From contig NZ_CP116413.1 in NCBI RefSeq assembly GCF_030064675.1, positions 1,954,001-2,018,000 on the forward strand: 64,000 nt of DNA, written 5' to 3'. Position 1 is the stretch's first letter, and each line of letters starts with the position of its first letter. Source of the DNA: Crossiella sp. CA-258035. Its GTDB lineage: Bacteria; Actinomycetota; Actinomycetes; Mycobacteriales; Pseudonocardiaceae. Shown piece by piece: positions 41,988-49,740 of this stretch. The notes beneath the pieces are model-generated. The model was not told the DNA's origin. It did no database searches and saw only the letters and a program-made list of their open reading frames with translations. The translations under genes and the position numbers were made by a program.

Positions 41988-41994
41988 CGGCAAC

Positions 41995-42023
41995 TACTGT
42001 TCCCGCAGTACTATGCCTGTAGT
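41995..42023. promoter_or_regulatory. Promoter and dyads upstream of the TetR gene
   Basis: TACTG-TTCCCG-CAGTA (41995-42010) is a perfect dyad, overlapping a -10-like TACTAT (42009-42014); ACTA-TGCCTG-TAGT (42010-42023) is a second dyad with the same 6-nt spacer. Overlap of dyads and -10 suggests autorepression. It also rules out starts at 41977 and 42013 for the gene. Confidence 0.5.
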
Positions 42024-42042
42024 GGTTAGCGGGGGAGGCTTG

Positions 42043-42618
42043 GTGGTTCAGAACCCGGCTCGGCGGGCGGCGCTGGTCAACGCGGCGGTGGAGGTGCTGG
42101 CGCGGGAGGGGGCCAGGGGGTTGACGTTCCGGGCCGTGGACGTTGAGGCCGGGGTGCCGAACGGGACCGCGTCCAACTACTTCGTCAACCGGGACGACCT
42201 GCTCAACCAGGTCGGCGGGCAGATCCACCTGCGGCTGGGGCCGGATCCGGCGCAGCTGGCCGTCACCATGCGGGCGCCCAGGAAGCGGGAGCTGGTGGAG
42301 ACCTTGATGCACCAGCTGATGGCGCGGATCGAGCGCGATCCGGCCGGGTACCTGGCGTTGCAGGAGCTGCGGCTGGAGGCGACCCGGCGGCCGGAGCTGC
42401 GGGCGGCGCTGACCGGGACGTTGCAGGCCAACTTCGACGCCTCCGTCCAGTTCCACGTGGACAGCGGGCTGCCGGGCGGGGCGGAGACGGTGGCCCTGCT
42501 CTACCTGGCGATGACCGGACTGGTGATCGAGCACCTGACCCTGCCGGAGGCGATGCGGCCGTTCGCGGCCAAGGACCTGGTCCCGGAGCTGGTGCGGCGG
42601 ATCGTGCCGGAGGAGTGA
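42043..42618 (+). CDS. TetR family regulator
   Basis: A 191-residue TetR protein: helix-turn-helix LVNAAVEVLAREGARGLTFRAVDVEAGVPNGTASNYFVNRDDLL in overlapping segments, and a C-terminal domain with VALLYLAMTGLVIEHLTLPEAM. I chose GTG 42043, 4 nt after GGGGGAGG. Earlier in-frame starts fall within the promoter dyads. The target beyond itself is unknown; the neighbours are an MmcQ protein and a convergent aminoglycoside kinase gene. Confidence 0.82.
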   Translation: MVQNPARRAALVNAAVEVLAREGARGLTFRAVDVEAGVPNGTASNYFVNRDDLLNQVGGQIHLRLGPDPAQLAVTMRAPRKRELVETLMHQLMARIERDPAGYLALQELRLEATRRPELRAALTGTLQANFDASVQFHVDSGLPGGAETVALLYLAMTGLVIEHLTLPEAMRPFAAKDLVPELVRRIVPEE

Positions 42619-42625
42619 CCGGTTC

Positions 42626-43399
42626 TCAGAAGAACTCGTCCAGCAGGCGGTGGAAGCGGATCCGGGACGGGTCCAGGCCGGTGAAGCCGTAGCGGGCCAG
42701 GAAACGCGCCGGGTCCAGGCCCGCGCGGGTCAGGCTCCGGGTGGCCAGGGCCAGGTCCAGGTGGCGGTCGGCCACGCCGAGGCGGCCCAGGTCCAGCACG
42801 CCGGTCACGGCGAGGGTGTCCGGGTCCAGCAGGACGTTCGGGGTGCACAGGTCGCCGTGGCAGACCACCGGGTCCTCGGCGGCCGGGAGGGTGCGGTCGA
42901 GCTCGGCCACCAGGTCCGCGGCGGACCAGCCCGCGTACTCGGGCGCCAGGTCGGTCAGGTCGACCAGGTCCGCTGCGGCGGCGGCCTTGGCCAGCGGCAC
43001 GGTGACCGCGTGGCGGCGGTCGAACGGGCAGTCGGCGACCGGCAAGGCGTGCAGCGCGCGGGCCAGGTCGGCCACCGCGTCCACCACGCCCGCGGCCCGC
43101 TCGACCGGCCACGGGTCGCTGACCGGGCGGCCCGGTAGCGCCCGGGTCACCAACCAGGAGAAGCCGTCGCGGTCGCCGTGCTCCACCACCTCCGGGGCAG
43201 GCCAGCCCTGGGCGGCCAGCCAGGCACAGCGGGTGGCCTCGGCGGCGGGGGCGGCGGCCGGGTCGGGGTGCGGCGGGGTGCGGGCGACCTTGAGGTAGAC
43301 CTGGCCGGCCCGCCAGACCTGGGCGCCGGACTCGCCGAGGGTGACCGGCGTCCAGTCCCGGCCGTACCGCCTGCCCAGTTCGGTGAGTGGCTCAGCCAC
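42626..43399 (-). CDS. APH(3')-like aminoglycoside O-phosphotransferase
   Basis: A 257-residue kinase of the APH(3') type. The Brenner motif CHGDLCTPNVLLDPD carries catalytic D183 and N188; the magnesium aspartate is D203 in GVLDLGRLGVADRHLDLALA; the ATP lysine is K37; and the end RLLDEFF is the classical APH(3') C-terminus. It probably phosphorylates the 3'-hydroxyl of kanamycin/neomycin-type compounds, although a self-resistance or housekeeping role is possible since no mobile element is near. Its start overlaps the end of the PPOX gene by 8 nt, so the two are coupled. Confidence 0.88.
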   Translation of the reverse strand: MAEPLTELGRRYGRDWTPVTLGESGAQVWRAGQVYLKVARTPPHPDPAAAPAAEATRCAWLAAQGWPAPEVVEHGDRDGFSWLVTRALPGRPVSDPWPVERAAGVVDAVADLARALHALPVADCPFDRRHAVTVPLAKAAAAADLVDLTDLAPEYAGWSAADLVAELDRTLPAAEDPVVCHGDLCTPNVLLDPDTLAVTGVLDLGRLGVADRHLDLALATRSLTRAGLDPARFLARYGFTGLDPSRIRFHRLLDEFF

Positions 43400-43802
43400 T
43401 GCGGTCGGGGCCGGCGCGGGTCGGCTCGATGCGCACCAGCACCCGTCGCTCGGCGGTCATCGCGGCGCGGTACTCCGCCCAGTCCGGGTGCTCGCCGGAG
43501 ACGCGGCGGTAGTAGTCCTCCAGGCCGGGCATCGCCTCGGGCAGCTCCAGCACGCTGGCCGTGCCCTCGACCTGGATCCACCGCCCGAAGAAGGCATCCG
43601 GCAGCACGCACAGCCACACCCGGGGATCACGGCGCAGGTTCTTCACCTTGAACGCGGTGGTGCGGCTGCTGACCACGATCGCGCCGTCCTCGGCGACCGC
43701 GGCCAGCACCGGCGACATCTGCGGGCTGCCGTCGGCGCGGGTGGTGGCCAGCACCGCGCGCGGCTGCTCCCGGATGATCTGGCGTGCCTCAGCGAGATCC
43801 AT
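43392..43802 (-). CDS. PPOX/pyridoxamine 5'-phosphate oxidase family protein
   Basis: A 136-residue split-barrel protein of the type that binds FMN or F420. Recognisable segments are RAVLATTRADGSPQMSPV, VVSSRTTAFKVKNLRRDPRVWLCV and WIQVEGTASVLELPEAM. Many actinobacterial members are F420-dependent. The ATG at 43802 matches the family start. It is the first gene of a two-gene operon with the aminoglycoside kinase and is divergent from the HAD hydrolase. Confidence 0.8.
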   Translation of the reverse strand: MDLAEARQIIREQPRAVLATTRADGSPQMSPVLAAVAEDGAIVVSSRTTAFKVKNLRRDPRVWLCVLPDAFFGRWIQVEGTASVLELPEAMPGLEDYYRRVSGEHPDWAEYRAAMTAERRVLVRIEPTRAGPDRSG

Positions 43803-43871
43803 CACCCCATCATGCCCCCAGGGCCGGATAATCGCGCGAGCGTTGTCAGGGCGACCGCTTACCATCCGGCC

Positions 43872-44543
43872 GTGACGACTCGGGACCACACACTTCGCGC
43901 CACCCACGTTGTCTGGGACTGGAACGGCACCCTGCTGGATGACAACCAGGCCGTGCTCGACTCGGTGAACCAGGTCTGCGCCGGGTTCGGGCGGCCCTCG
44001 ATCACCATGGACTTCTGGCGGGACACCTTCTCCCGGCCGCTGGTCGCCTGCTACGAGCGGCTGCTGGAACGGCAGCTGAGCGCGGAGGACTGGGTCCGGC
44101 TGGACAAGACCTACCACGAGGCCTACCGCGCGGTGCTGGACACCTGCGCGCTGGCCACCGGGGTGCCGACGGCCTTGCACGGCTGGGCGGCCACCGGCGG
44201 CACCCAGTCACTGCTGTCCATGTGGTTCCACCACGAGCTGGTCCCGCTGATCACCCAGTTCGGCCTGCTGGAGCTGTTCGCCAGGGTGGACGGGCTGCGG
44301 GTGGACACCGGCGGCGGGTCCAAGGCCGAGCACCTCATCGAGCACCTGGCCGCGCTGCGGCTCGACCCGGCCGAGGTGGTGCTGATCGGGGACGTGGTCG
44401 ACGACTCCGATGCCGCCGAAGCGGCCGGCGCCGCCTGCGTCCTGGTCACCACGGGAATGATGAGCCGACGGAAGCTGGCAGCCACCGGCCGCCCGGTGGT
44501 GGACTCGATCCCAGAGGCGCTGGCCCTGCTCCAGCGGCCCTAG
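43872..44543 (+). CDS. HAD family hydrolase, phosphoglycolate phosphatase-like
   Basis: A 223-residue HAD phosphatase. Motif I is VWDWNGTLLDD with nucleophile D16; the usual second aspartate is replaced by N18 (DWNGT), as in a recurrent actinobacterial subgroup. Motif II serine/threonine lies in GTQSLLSM, the lysine in GGGSKAEHL, and motif IV is VVLIGDVVDDSDAA. A small sugar or metabolite phosphate is the expected substrate. The GTG at 43872 is preferred because the family starts near motif I. Cytoplasmic. Confidence 0.82.
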   Translation: MTTRDHTLRATHVVWDWNGTLLDDNQAVLDSVNQVCAGFGRPSITMDFWRDTFSRPLVACYERLLERQLSAEDWVRLDKTYHEAYRAVLDTCALATGVPTALHGWAATGGTQSLLSMWFHHELVPLITQFGLLELFARVDGLRVDTGGGSKAEHLIEHLAALRLDPAEVVLIGDVVDDSDAAEAAGAACVLVTTGMMSRRKLAATGRPVVDSIPEALALLQRP

Positions 44544-44559
44544 GTCCGAGCCCGGTTCC

Positions 44560-45087
44560 TCACCGCACCGCAACGAAGCCCGGGGCGTCGTTGCGGTGCA
44601 GTGAGACGCGGGTGGCGACGCTGTCGTCGTTCACCGCGAAGGTGTAGCTCGCGTGCTCGCTGCCCGGCACCGGCGTCCGGAACAGGTGGTGCTGCCGCTC
44701 GTCCTGGGCGAGCCGAGGGTAGATCGCCTTGACGTCGCTCAGCGGCATGTTGTTCCAGGCGCCCTCGCGGGTGAGCGCCCGCGCGGTCGCGCTGATGGAC
44801 TGGATCCGGCCGTCGCGCCCGATGACCACGTCACCGGACTCGCAGCCGGTCCCCTCGCCCGCGACGAACCGGTAGGTGACGCAGCCGTCCGCCACCCGCC
44901 GCCCGGTGAGCAGCCCGGTGGCCACCGCCTGCGCCTCGGTCATGTTCAGCTTGACCGACTTGTAGCCGTCCGGACCGAGATAGGGCAGTGCGGACCGGGT
45001 CGCCGACAGCGCGGAGAAGCTGCCCAGCACCTTTGCCGCTGCCGGGAGTGCGACATCCGACACGAGCTTGCGCGCGAGCGCCTTCAT
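44560..45087 (-). CDS. Small unrecognised family, paralog A
   Basis: A 175-residue protein I cannot assign. It shares with the next two genes a GYKSVKLNMTEAQAVATGLLT helix block, a C-x-TYRFVAGEGTG strand, an RALTREGAWNN motif, VKAIYPRL, and a C-terminal beta strand (SYTFAVNDDSVATRVSLH). The N-terminus MKALARKLVSDVALPAAAKVLG is weakly hydrophobic and may be a signal peptide. The start is preceded by GGGGGGACAA, a leader motif also found before paralog B. All three lie on the minus strand. Confidence 0.65.
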   Translation of the reverse strand: MKALARKLVSDVALPAAAKVLGSFSALSATRSALPYLGPDGYKSVKLNMTEAQAVATGLLTGRRVADGCVTYRFVAGEGTGCESGDVVIGRDGRIQSISATARALTREGAWNNMPLSDVKAIYPRLAQDERQHHLFRTPVPGSEHASYTFAVNDDSVATRVSLHRNDAPGFVAVR

Positions 45088-45226
45088 GAACTTGTCCCCC
45101 CAGAGGGTTTCAGTTGTGCCCGGCACCCCCCTGGCACCGGCCCCACCATGAAACACGTTCGGACACCGCCGGAGGTTGCCCCGGGAGCGAGAACTATTTC
45201 ACCCTCATTCGGGGGACATCGGCCGG

Positions 45227-45745
45227 TCAGGCGCCGCAGCCGGGGTCCTCGTCCTTCTGCAGCGAGATGTCGGTCGCGATGCCCTGGTCGTTGTTCACCG
45301 TGAACACGTAGATCGCGGCGCGGTTGCCGGGGACCGGGGCCCGGTACAGGGCGGGCCGCGGGTCCCGGACCAGCTCGGGGTAGATCGCCTTGACGTCGTC
45401 GAGGTGCATGTTGTTCCAGGCGCCCTCGCGGGTGAGCATCCGCGAGGTGGCGCTGATCGAGTGCACCTTGCCGTTCAAGCCGATCACCACGTCGCCGTAC
45501 TCGGAGCCGGTTCCCTCACTGGCCACGAACCGGTAGGTGGTGCAGCTGCCCATCCGCTGCTTGTCGGTGAGCAGACCGGTGGCCGCCGCCTGCGCCTCGG
45601 TCTGGTTCAGCTTCAGGCTCTTGTACCCGTTCGGTCCGAGGATGGGCAGCGCGCCCGGGGCGGCCGAGGCGGTGGCGCCACCCAGGACGGTGAGCGCCGC
45701 GGCCGTGGCGACCGCGGGCGCGAGCGTACGCAGGAGCTTGTTCAT
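45227..45745 (-). CDS. Small unrecognised family, paralog B, secreted
   Basis: A 172-residue paralog with a clear signal peptide (NKLLRTLAPAVATAAALTVLG, cleavage near ASA at 27). The mature part keeps the family blocks GYKSLKLNQTEAQAAATGLLT, SCTTYRFVASEGTG, RMLTREGAWNN, VKAIYPEL and YVFTVNND. Two cysteines (SCTTY and the C-terminal PGCGA) could pair outside the cell. GGGGGACAA lies 3 nt before the start codon, as in paralog A. No function is known to me. Confidence 0.7.
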   Translation of the reverse strand: MNKLLRTLAPAVATAAALTVLGGATASAAPGALPILGPNGYKSLKLNQTEAQAAATGLLTDKQRMGSCTTYRFVASEGTGSEYGDVVIGLNGKVHSISATSRMLTREGAWNNMHLDDVKAIYPELVRDPRPALYRAPVPGNRAAIYVFTVNNDQGIATDISLQKDEDPGCGA

Positions 45746-45855
45746 TCCGTTGTCCCCCAACAGGATTGATGATTCTCCGGCGCTTCCTGCGCTGGATACG
45801 TCATCAAGACGTGCCGCCCTCCCCCTCGGTTGCGCGGATAAGTGAGGAACTTCTC

Positions 45856-46305
45856 TCAGAGCTCGCTGGCCTGCAGGCCGAAGTCGGTGACCCGGCCGCC
45901 GTCCACGGTGAACCAGTAGTGCGCGCGCGGATTCCCCGGCGCGGCCGCGCGGTAGATCCAGTCGCACAGCCGGTCGCGGCGCAGCACCGGGTAGGCGTCG
46001 CGCAGGTCGGCCAGCTCGCTGCCGCGCCAGATGCCTTGCGGGGTCAGCATCTTGGACGTGCCGCCGATCATGACCACGCCGTTGGTGGGGGAGATGAACA
46101 CCCCGCTGGTCTTCGGCTGGCTGCCCTCGGAGCCGGCGAACCGGTAGAAGCGGCACACCCCGCTGGTGTCGTCTGAGGTGAGCAGCCCGGTGGCCACCGC
46201 GTCCGCCTCGCTCATGCCCAGTCGCAGCGCCCGGTAGCCGTGCGCGTGCAGAAGTCGTTGAGCGAGGTCCGTGCTTGCCGCTACGGACTCCGCGAGCTCG
46301 GTCAT
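45856..46305 (-). CDS. Small unrecognised family, paralog C
   Basis: A 149-residue, more divergent paralog without a signal peptide (MTELAESVAASTDLAQRLL). The family blocks are GYRALRLGMSEADAVATGLLT, VCRFYRFAGSEGS, KMLTPQGIWRG, LRDAYPVLRRD and HYWFTVDG. Absence of a leader suggests a cytoplasmic form or a protein exported by another route. It is the first of the three on the minus strand and is divergent from the flavin monooxygenase. Confidence 0.65.
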   Translation of the reverse strand: MTELAESVAASTDLAQRLLHAHGYRALRLGMSEADAVATGLLTSDDTSGVCRFYRFAGSEGSQPKTSGVFISPTNGVVMIGGTSKMLTPQGIWRGSELADLRDAYPVLRRDRLCDWIYRAAAPGNPRAHYWFTVDGGRVTDFGLQASEL

Positions 46306-46495
46306 GGTCCACCCCCGTGGCAGAAGAAAGGCGCTGACACTTCTGACACGTCCCGGCGGCGCGACTGGTTGCCGATCTTCCGGACCTTTTTTGCCGCTTC
46401 GCCCGATCAGGTGACCCTCGGCGCGCGCGAACCTCGACCGGCCGCCGCTCGTTGCGGAAGTGGGACGGCAGCTGTCTGGAATGAGGTGTCAGCGC

Positions 46496-47995
46496 ATGAC
46501 GAACCGGTTGACCAGGGACTTCCCCGTGATCGTGGTGGGCGCGGGCGCCTCGGGCATCGGGGCCGCGGTGCGGCTGCGCGGGAGCGGCTTCACCGACTTC
46601 GCGGTGCTGGAGAAGGCCGCCGAGCTGGGCGGCACCTGGCGGGACAACACCTACCCCGGCTGCGCCTGCGACGTGCCCTCGGCGCTGTACTCCTACTCCT
46701 TCGCGCCCAACCCGGAATGGCACAGGGCCTTCGCCACCCAGCCGGAGATCCGCCGCTACCTGGCCGACGTGGCGGTGCGCTACCGGGTCACCGGGCACCT
46801 GCGGTTCGGCGTGGAGGTGCTGGCCGCGCGCTGGGACGGCGCCCGCTGGGTGCTGGAGACCACCGGGGGCCGCTACACCGCGCGGGTGCTGATCGCCGGG
46901 GCCGGGCCGTGGCACGAGCCGAAGCTGCCGGAGATCCCGGGGCTGGCGGACTTCCCCGGCGAGAGCTTCCACTCGGCGCGCTGGAACCACGACTACGACC
47001 TCACCGGCAAACGGGTCGCGGTGGTCGGCAGCGGGGCCTCCGCGGTGCAGTTCGTGCCCAAGATCGCGCCCGAGGTGGCCGAGCTGCACCTGTTCCAGCG
47101 GACCGCGCAGTGGGTGCTGCCCAAGCCCGACCACTACGTGCCGCGGCTGGAACGCTGGCTGCTGCGCACCTTCCCGCGCGCGCAGCGGGCGCTGCGGGCG
47201 GCCGAGTACGCCGGGATGGAGGCGCTGGGCGTGGGCTTCCGGCATCCCTGGCTGCTGCGGATCGTGCAGCGAGCCGGGCGGCTGCACCTGCGCGCCACGG
47301 TGCCGGACCCCGCGCTGCGGGCGGTGCTGACCCCGGACTACACGTTGGGCTGCAAGCGGTTGCTGCTGTCCAACACCTACTACCGGTCGCTGACCAAGCC
47401 CAACGTGACCGTGCACCCGACCGAGCTGAGCCGGATCGAGGGCAACGTGGTCATCGGCGCGGACGGGCGGCGCAGCGAGGTGGACGCGATCATCTTCGGC
47501 ACCGGCTTCCACATCACCGACATGCCGGTGGCCGACCGGGTCTTCGACGCCCAGGGCCGCAGCCTGGCCGCGGTGTGGGGCGGCAGCCCCCGGGCCTACC
47601 TCGGCACCTCGGTGGCCGGGTTCCCGAACCTGTTCCTGTTGCTGGGCCCCAACCTCGGCACCGGGCACTCCTCGGCGATGGCCATCATCGAGGCGCAGCT
47701 GGCGCACGTGCTGGCCGCGGTGCGGCTGCTGGCCGAGCGGGACTGGCCCGCGCTGTCGGTGCGGCCGGAGCTGCAGGAGCGGTTCAACGCGGCGGCGCAG
47801 CGGGCGCTGGCCGGCACCGTGTACAACGCGGGCGGCTGCTCGAGCTACTACCTGGATGCCAACGGGCGCAACAGTTTCTCCTGGCCGTGGTCAACCGGGG
47901 AGCTGACCCGCAGGGTGGGGGAGTTCGACGTGGCGGACTACCTGGTGCACGAGACCGCCGCGGAGACCCAGCCTGGGCCTCGGCTGAGCAGCTGA
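46496..47995 (+). CDS. Baeyer-Villiger-type flavin monooxygenase
   Basis: A 499-residue FAD/NADPH enzyme. The FAD Rossmann motif is VVGAGASGIGAAV near the N-terminus, the NADPH motif is VVGSGASAVQFV near residue 180, and between them FPGESFHSARWNHD matches the Baeyer-Villiger fingerprint FxGxxxHxxxW. It probably inserts oxygen into ketones or hydroxylates; substrate unknown. ATG 46496 lies 9 nt after GAGG. It is divergent from paralog C. Confidence 0.85.
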   Translation: MTNRLTRDFPVIVVGAGASGIGAAVRLRGSGFTDFAVLEKAAELGGTWRDNTYPGCACDVPSALYSYSFAPNPEWHRAFATQPEIRRYLADVAVRYRVTGHLRFGVEVLAARWDGARWVLETTGGRYTARVLIAGAGPWHEPKLPEIPGLADFPGESFHSARWNHDYDLTGKRVAVVGSGASAVQFVPKIAPEVAELHLFQRTAQWVLPKPDHYVPRLERWLLRTFPRAQRALRAAEYAGMEALGVGFRHPWLLRIVQRAGRLHLRATVPDPALRAVLTPDYTLGCKRLLLSNTYYRSLTKPNVTVHPTELSRIEGNVVIGADGRRSEVDAIIFGTGFHITDMPVADRVFDAQGRSLAAVWGGSPRAYLGTSVAGFPNLFLLLGPNLGTGHSSAMAIIEAQLAHVLAAVRLLAERDWPALSVRPELQERFNAAAQRALAGTVYNAGGCSSYYLDANGRNSFSWPWSTGELTRRVGEFDVADYLVHETAAETQPGPRLSS

Positions 47996-48025
47996 GGCCC
48001 GCGGCGGGCGGCAGGGCGGGGCGGG

Positions 48026-48796
48026 TCAGCGCAGGGCGTGCGCCATGCGGGTGATCAGCTCGCGGGACCTGTTCTGGCACAGGGAGATCTCGTCCAGGTC
48101 GGTCAGGATGCGGCGGTAGGTGGCCAGGTCCTCCTCGGACTCCAGGTACAGGTCCTGGGTCTCCTGGGGCAGGTGCACCACCGGGCGGTCGTCACCGTAG
48201 TGCAGCAGGGTGAAGGCGCCGGCCAGGCCGGGATGGGCGCCCGCGGACAGCGGCACCACCCGGATCGTCACGTGCTCCCAGTTGCCCAGGGAGACCAGGC
48301 GGCGCAGCTGGTCGTTCATCACCTTGGCGTCGCCGACGGTGCGGCGCAGCGCGGACTCGTCCAGGTGGAACAGCGCGGTCGGTGGATAGGCCCTGCGCAG
48401 CGGCGATGGTCGTTCCGGCGGCTGGCCGAGCACCGCGGCGTAGGCATCGGTGCGCAGCAGCGGCGGGATCAGCGCCGGGGCGTAGGTCTGGATCGAGCGG
48501 GCCTGGTTCTCCTGCGAGGTGCGCGGGCGGGGGCAGGCCCACACGCCGTCGGGAGCGTCCCGCAGCAGGTCGAGCAGGCGGGTGGTCTCGGTGTCGTTGG
48601 CGCCGTAGAAGCCGAGCACGTAGGCCACGTCGGCGATGGTGGTGCCGCGGTCGCCGGTCTCCAGCCGGGAGATCTTGCTGTGCGACCAGCCGGTGCGGCG
48701 GGCCAGGTCCATGCCGGTGTACCCGGCCTGTTCGCGCTTGCGGCGCAGTTCGGCGCCGAGGGCGCGGGCGCGGATGGAGGGGGGTTGGGAGGGCAT
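48026..48796 (-). CDS. XRE family regulator with DUF5753 (Scr1-type) domain
   Basis: A 256-residue actinobacterial regulator: helix-turn-helix LGAELRRKREQAGYTGMDLARRTGWSHSKISRLETGDRG in overlapping parts, then a DUF5753 domain with IQTYAPALIPPLLRTDAYAAVL and a C-terminal VVHLPQETQDLYLE. Such genes are usually paired with a small DUF397 gene; none is seen within 1 kb, so this one appears to be an orphan. ATG 48796 is used; the upstream in-frame extension is a proline-rich artefact. Confidence 0.85.
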   Translation of the reverse strand: MPSQPPSIRARALGAELRRKREQAGYTGMDLARRTGWSHSKISRLETGDRGTTIADVAYVLGFYGANDTETTRLLDLLRDAPDGVWACPRPRTSQENQARSIQTYAPALIPPLLRTDAYAAVLGQPPERPSPLRRAYPPTALFHLDESALRRTVGDAKVMNDQLRRLVSLGNWEHVTIRVVPLSAGAHPGLAGAFTLLHYGDDRPVVHLPQETQDLYLESEEDLATYRRILTDLDEISLCQNRSRELITRMAHALR

Positions 48797-49116
48797 GGGA
48801 TCGAATCTATTGGGGGGTGGGGGCGGGGGGTGGGGTGGCGCGGGGGAATCGCTGAAAGGTGTGGGGGTGTGCCGGGGTGGCACAGCGAGAAGCGGGAAAA
48901 CAGTCACTGCGCGTGCCGGGGTGCCGGGGGCGGGGCGGGGTGGTCGCCGCCGCGGGTGGCGCTACGGGCGCTGGGTGGCGCGAAGTTGTTGGCGGGCAAG
49001 GCTTTGCCGCCGGTGACCGAGGTGCGGCGGCCACCCGAACCGGTGAAGTGTCCGGGCTCGCCGGGGACTGGCCCCGGCGAGAACCCGGACTGGGCAACAA
49101 CATCAGCCCAACAACA
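48797..49116. other. Gene-free 320-nt region
   Basis: Sequence between the XRE gene start and the eda stop. It is G-rich on the plus strand and holds no credible gene, dyad or repeat that I can support. Confidence 0.5.
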
Positions 49117-49740
49117 TCAGCCCAGCGCCGCGGCCTCCGCGGCCAGCTTCTCCACCGCGGCCCAGTCACCGGCGGCCAGCGCGGCCTTCGGGGTCAGCCA
49201 GGAGCCGCCGACGCAGGAGACGTTCGGCAGTGCCAGGTAGCCGCGGGCGCTGGTGACGGTGATGCCGCCGGTCGGGCAGAACCGCAGCTGCGGCAGCGGA
49301 CCGGAGAGCGCCTTGAGGAAGGTGGTGCCGCCGGACTGCTCGGCCGGGAAGAACTTCAGCGTGTCGTGCCCGCGCTCGGCCAGCTTCAGCGCCTCGGAGA
49401 TGGTGGCCGCGCCGGGCAGGAACGGCACGCCGGCGCCCTCCAGCGCGGTCAGCAGGCTGTCCGTGGTGCCGGGGGTGACCAGGAACCGGCTGCCCGCCTT
49501 GAGCGCGGCGTCCACCTGGTCCGGGGTGATCACGGTGCCCGCGCCGACCAGGATCTCCGGCACCTCGGCCGCGATCCGCTCGATCGCGGGCAGGCCGGCC
49601 GCGGTGCGCAGGGTCACCTCGATGACGCCGATCCCGCCGCGCGCCAACGCCTTCGCCAGCGGCACGGCGTGGTCGACCTCGTCGATGACGACGACCGGGA
49701 TGACGGGGGAGACGGCGAGAAGCTCCCGTGCGGTGGTCAC
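49117..49740 (-). CDS. eda: KDPG aldolase
   Basis: A 207-residue class I aldolase that cleaves 2-keto-3-deoxy-6-phosphogluconate to pyruvate and glyceraldehyde 3-phosphate. The Schiff-base lysine is K129 ([12 protein letters not shown]), the general base E41 and R45 lie in VIEVTLRT, and the phosphate site GGIT is in [12 protein letters not shown]. Its GTG overlaps the edd stop by 4 nt, so it is coupled to the dehydratase. Together they complete the Entner-Doudoroff route from 6-phosphogluconate. Confidence 0.93.
   Translation of the reverse strand: MTTARELLAVSPVIPVVVIDEVDHAVPLAKALARGGIGVIEVTLRTAAGLPAIERIAAEVPEILVGAGTVITPDQVDAALKAGSRFLVTPGTTDSLLTALEGAGVPFLPGAATISEALKLAERGHDTLKFFPAEQSGGTTFLKALSGPLPQLRFCPTGGITVTSARGYLALPNVSCVGGSWLTPKAALAAGDWAAVEKLAAEAAALG

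Noticed and set aside
40191-41993. A 600-codon minus-strand gene across recX and the repeat region.
   Set aside because: It runs antisense through recX and through repeated DNA, and its product is low-complexity Gly/Arg/Pro without domains.
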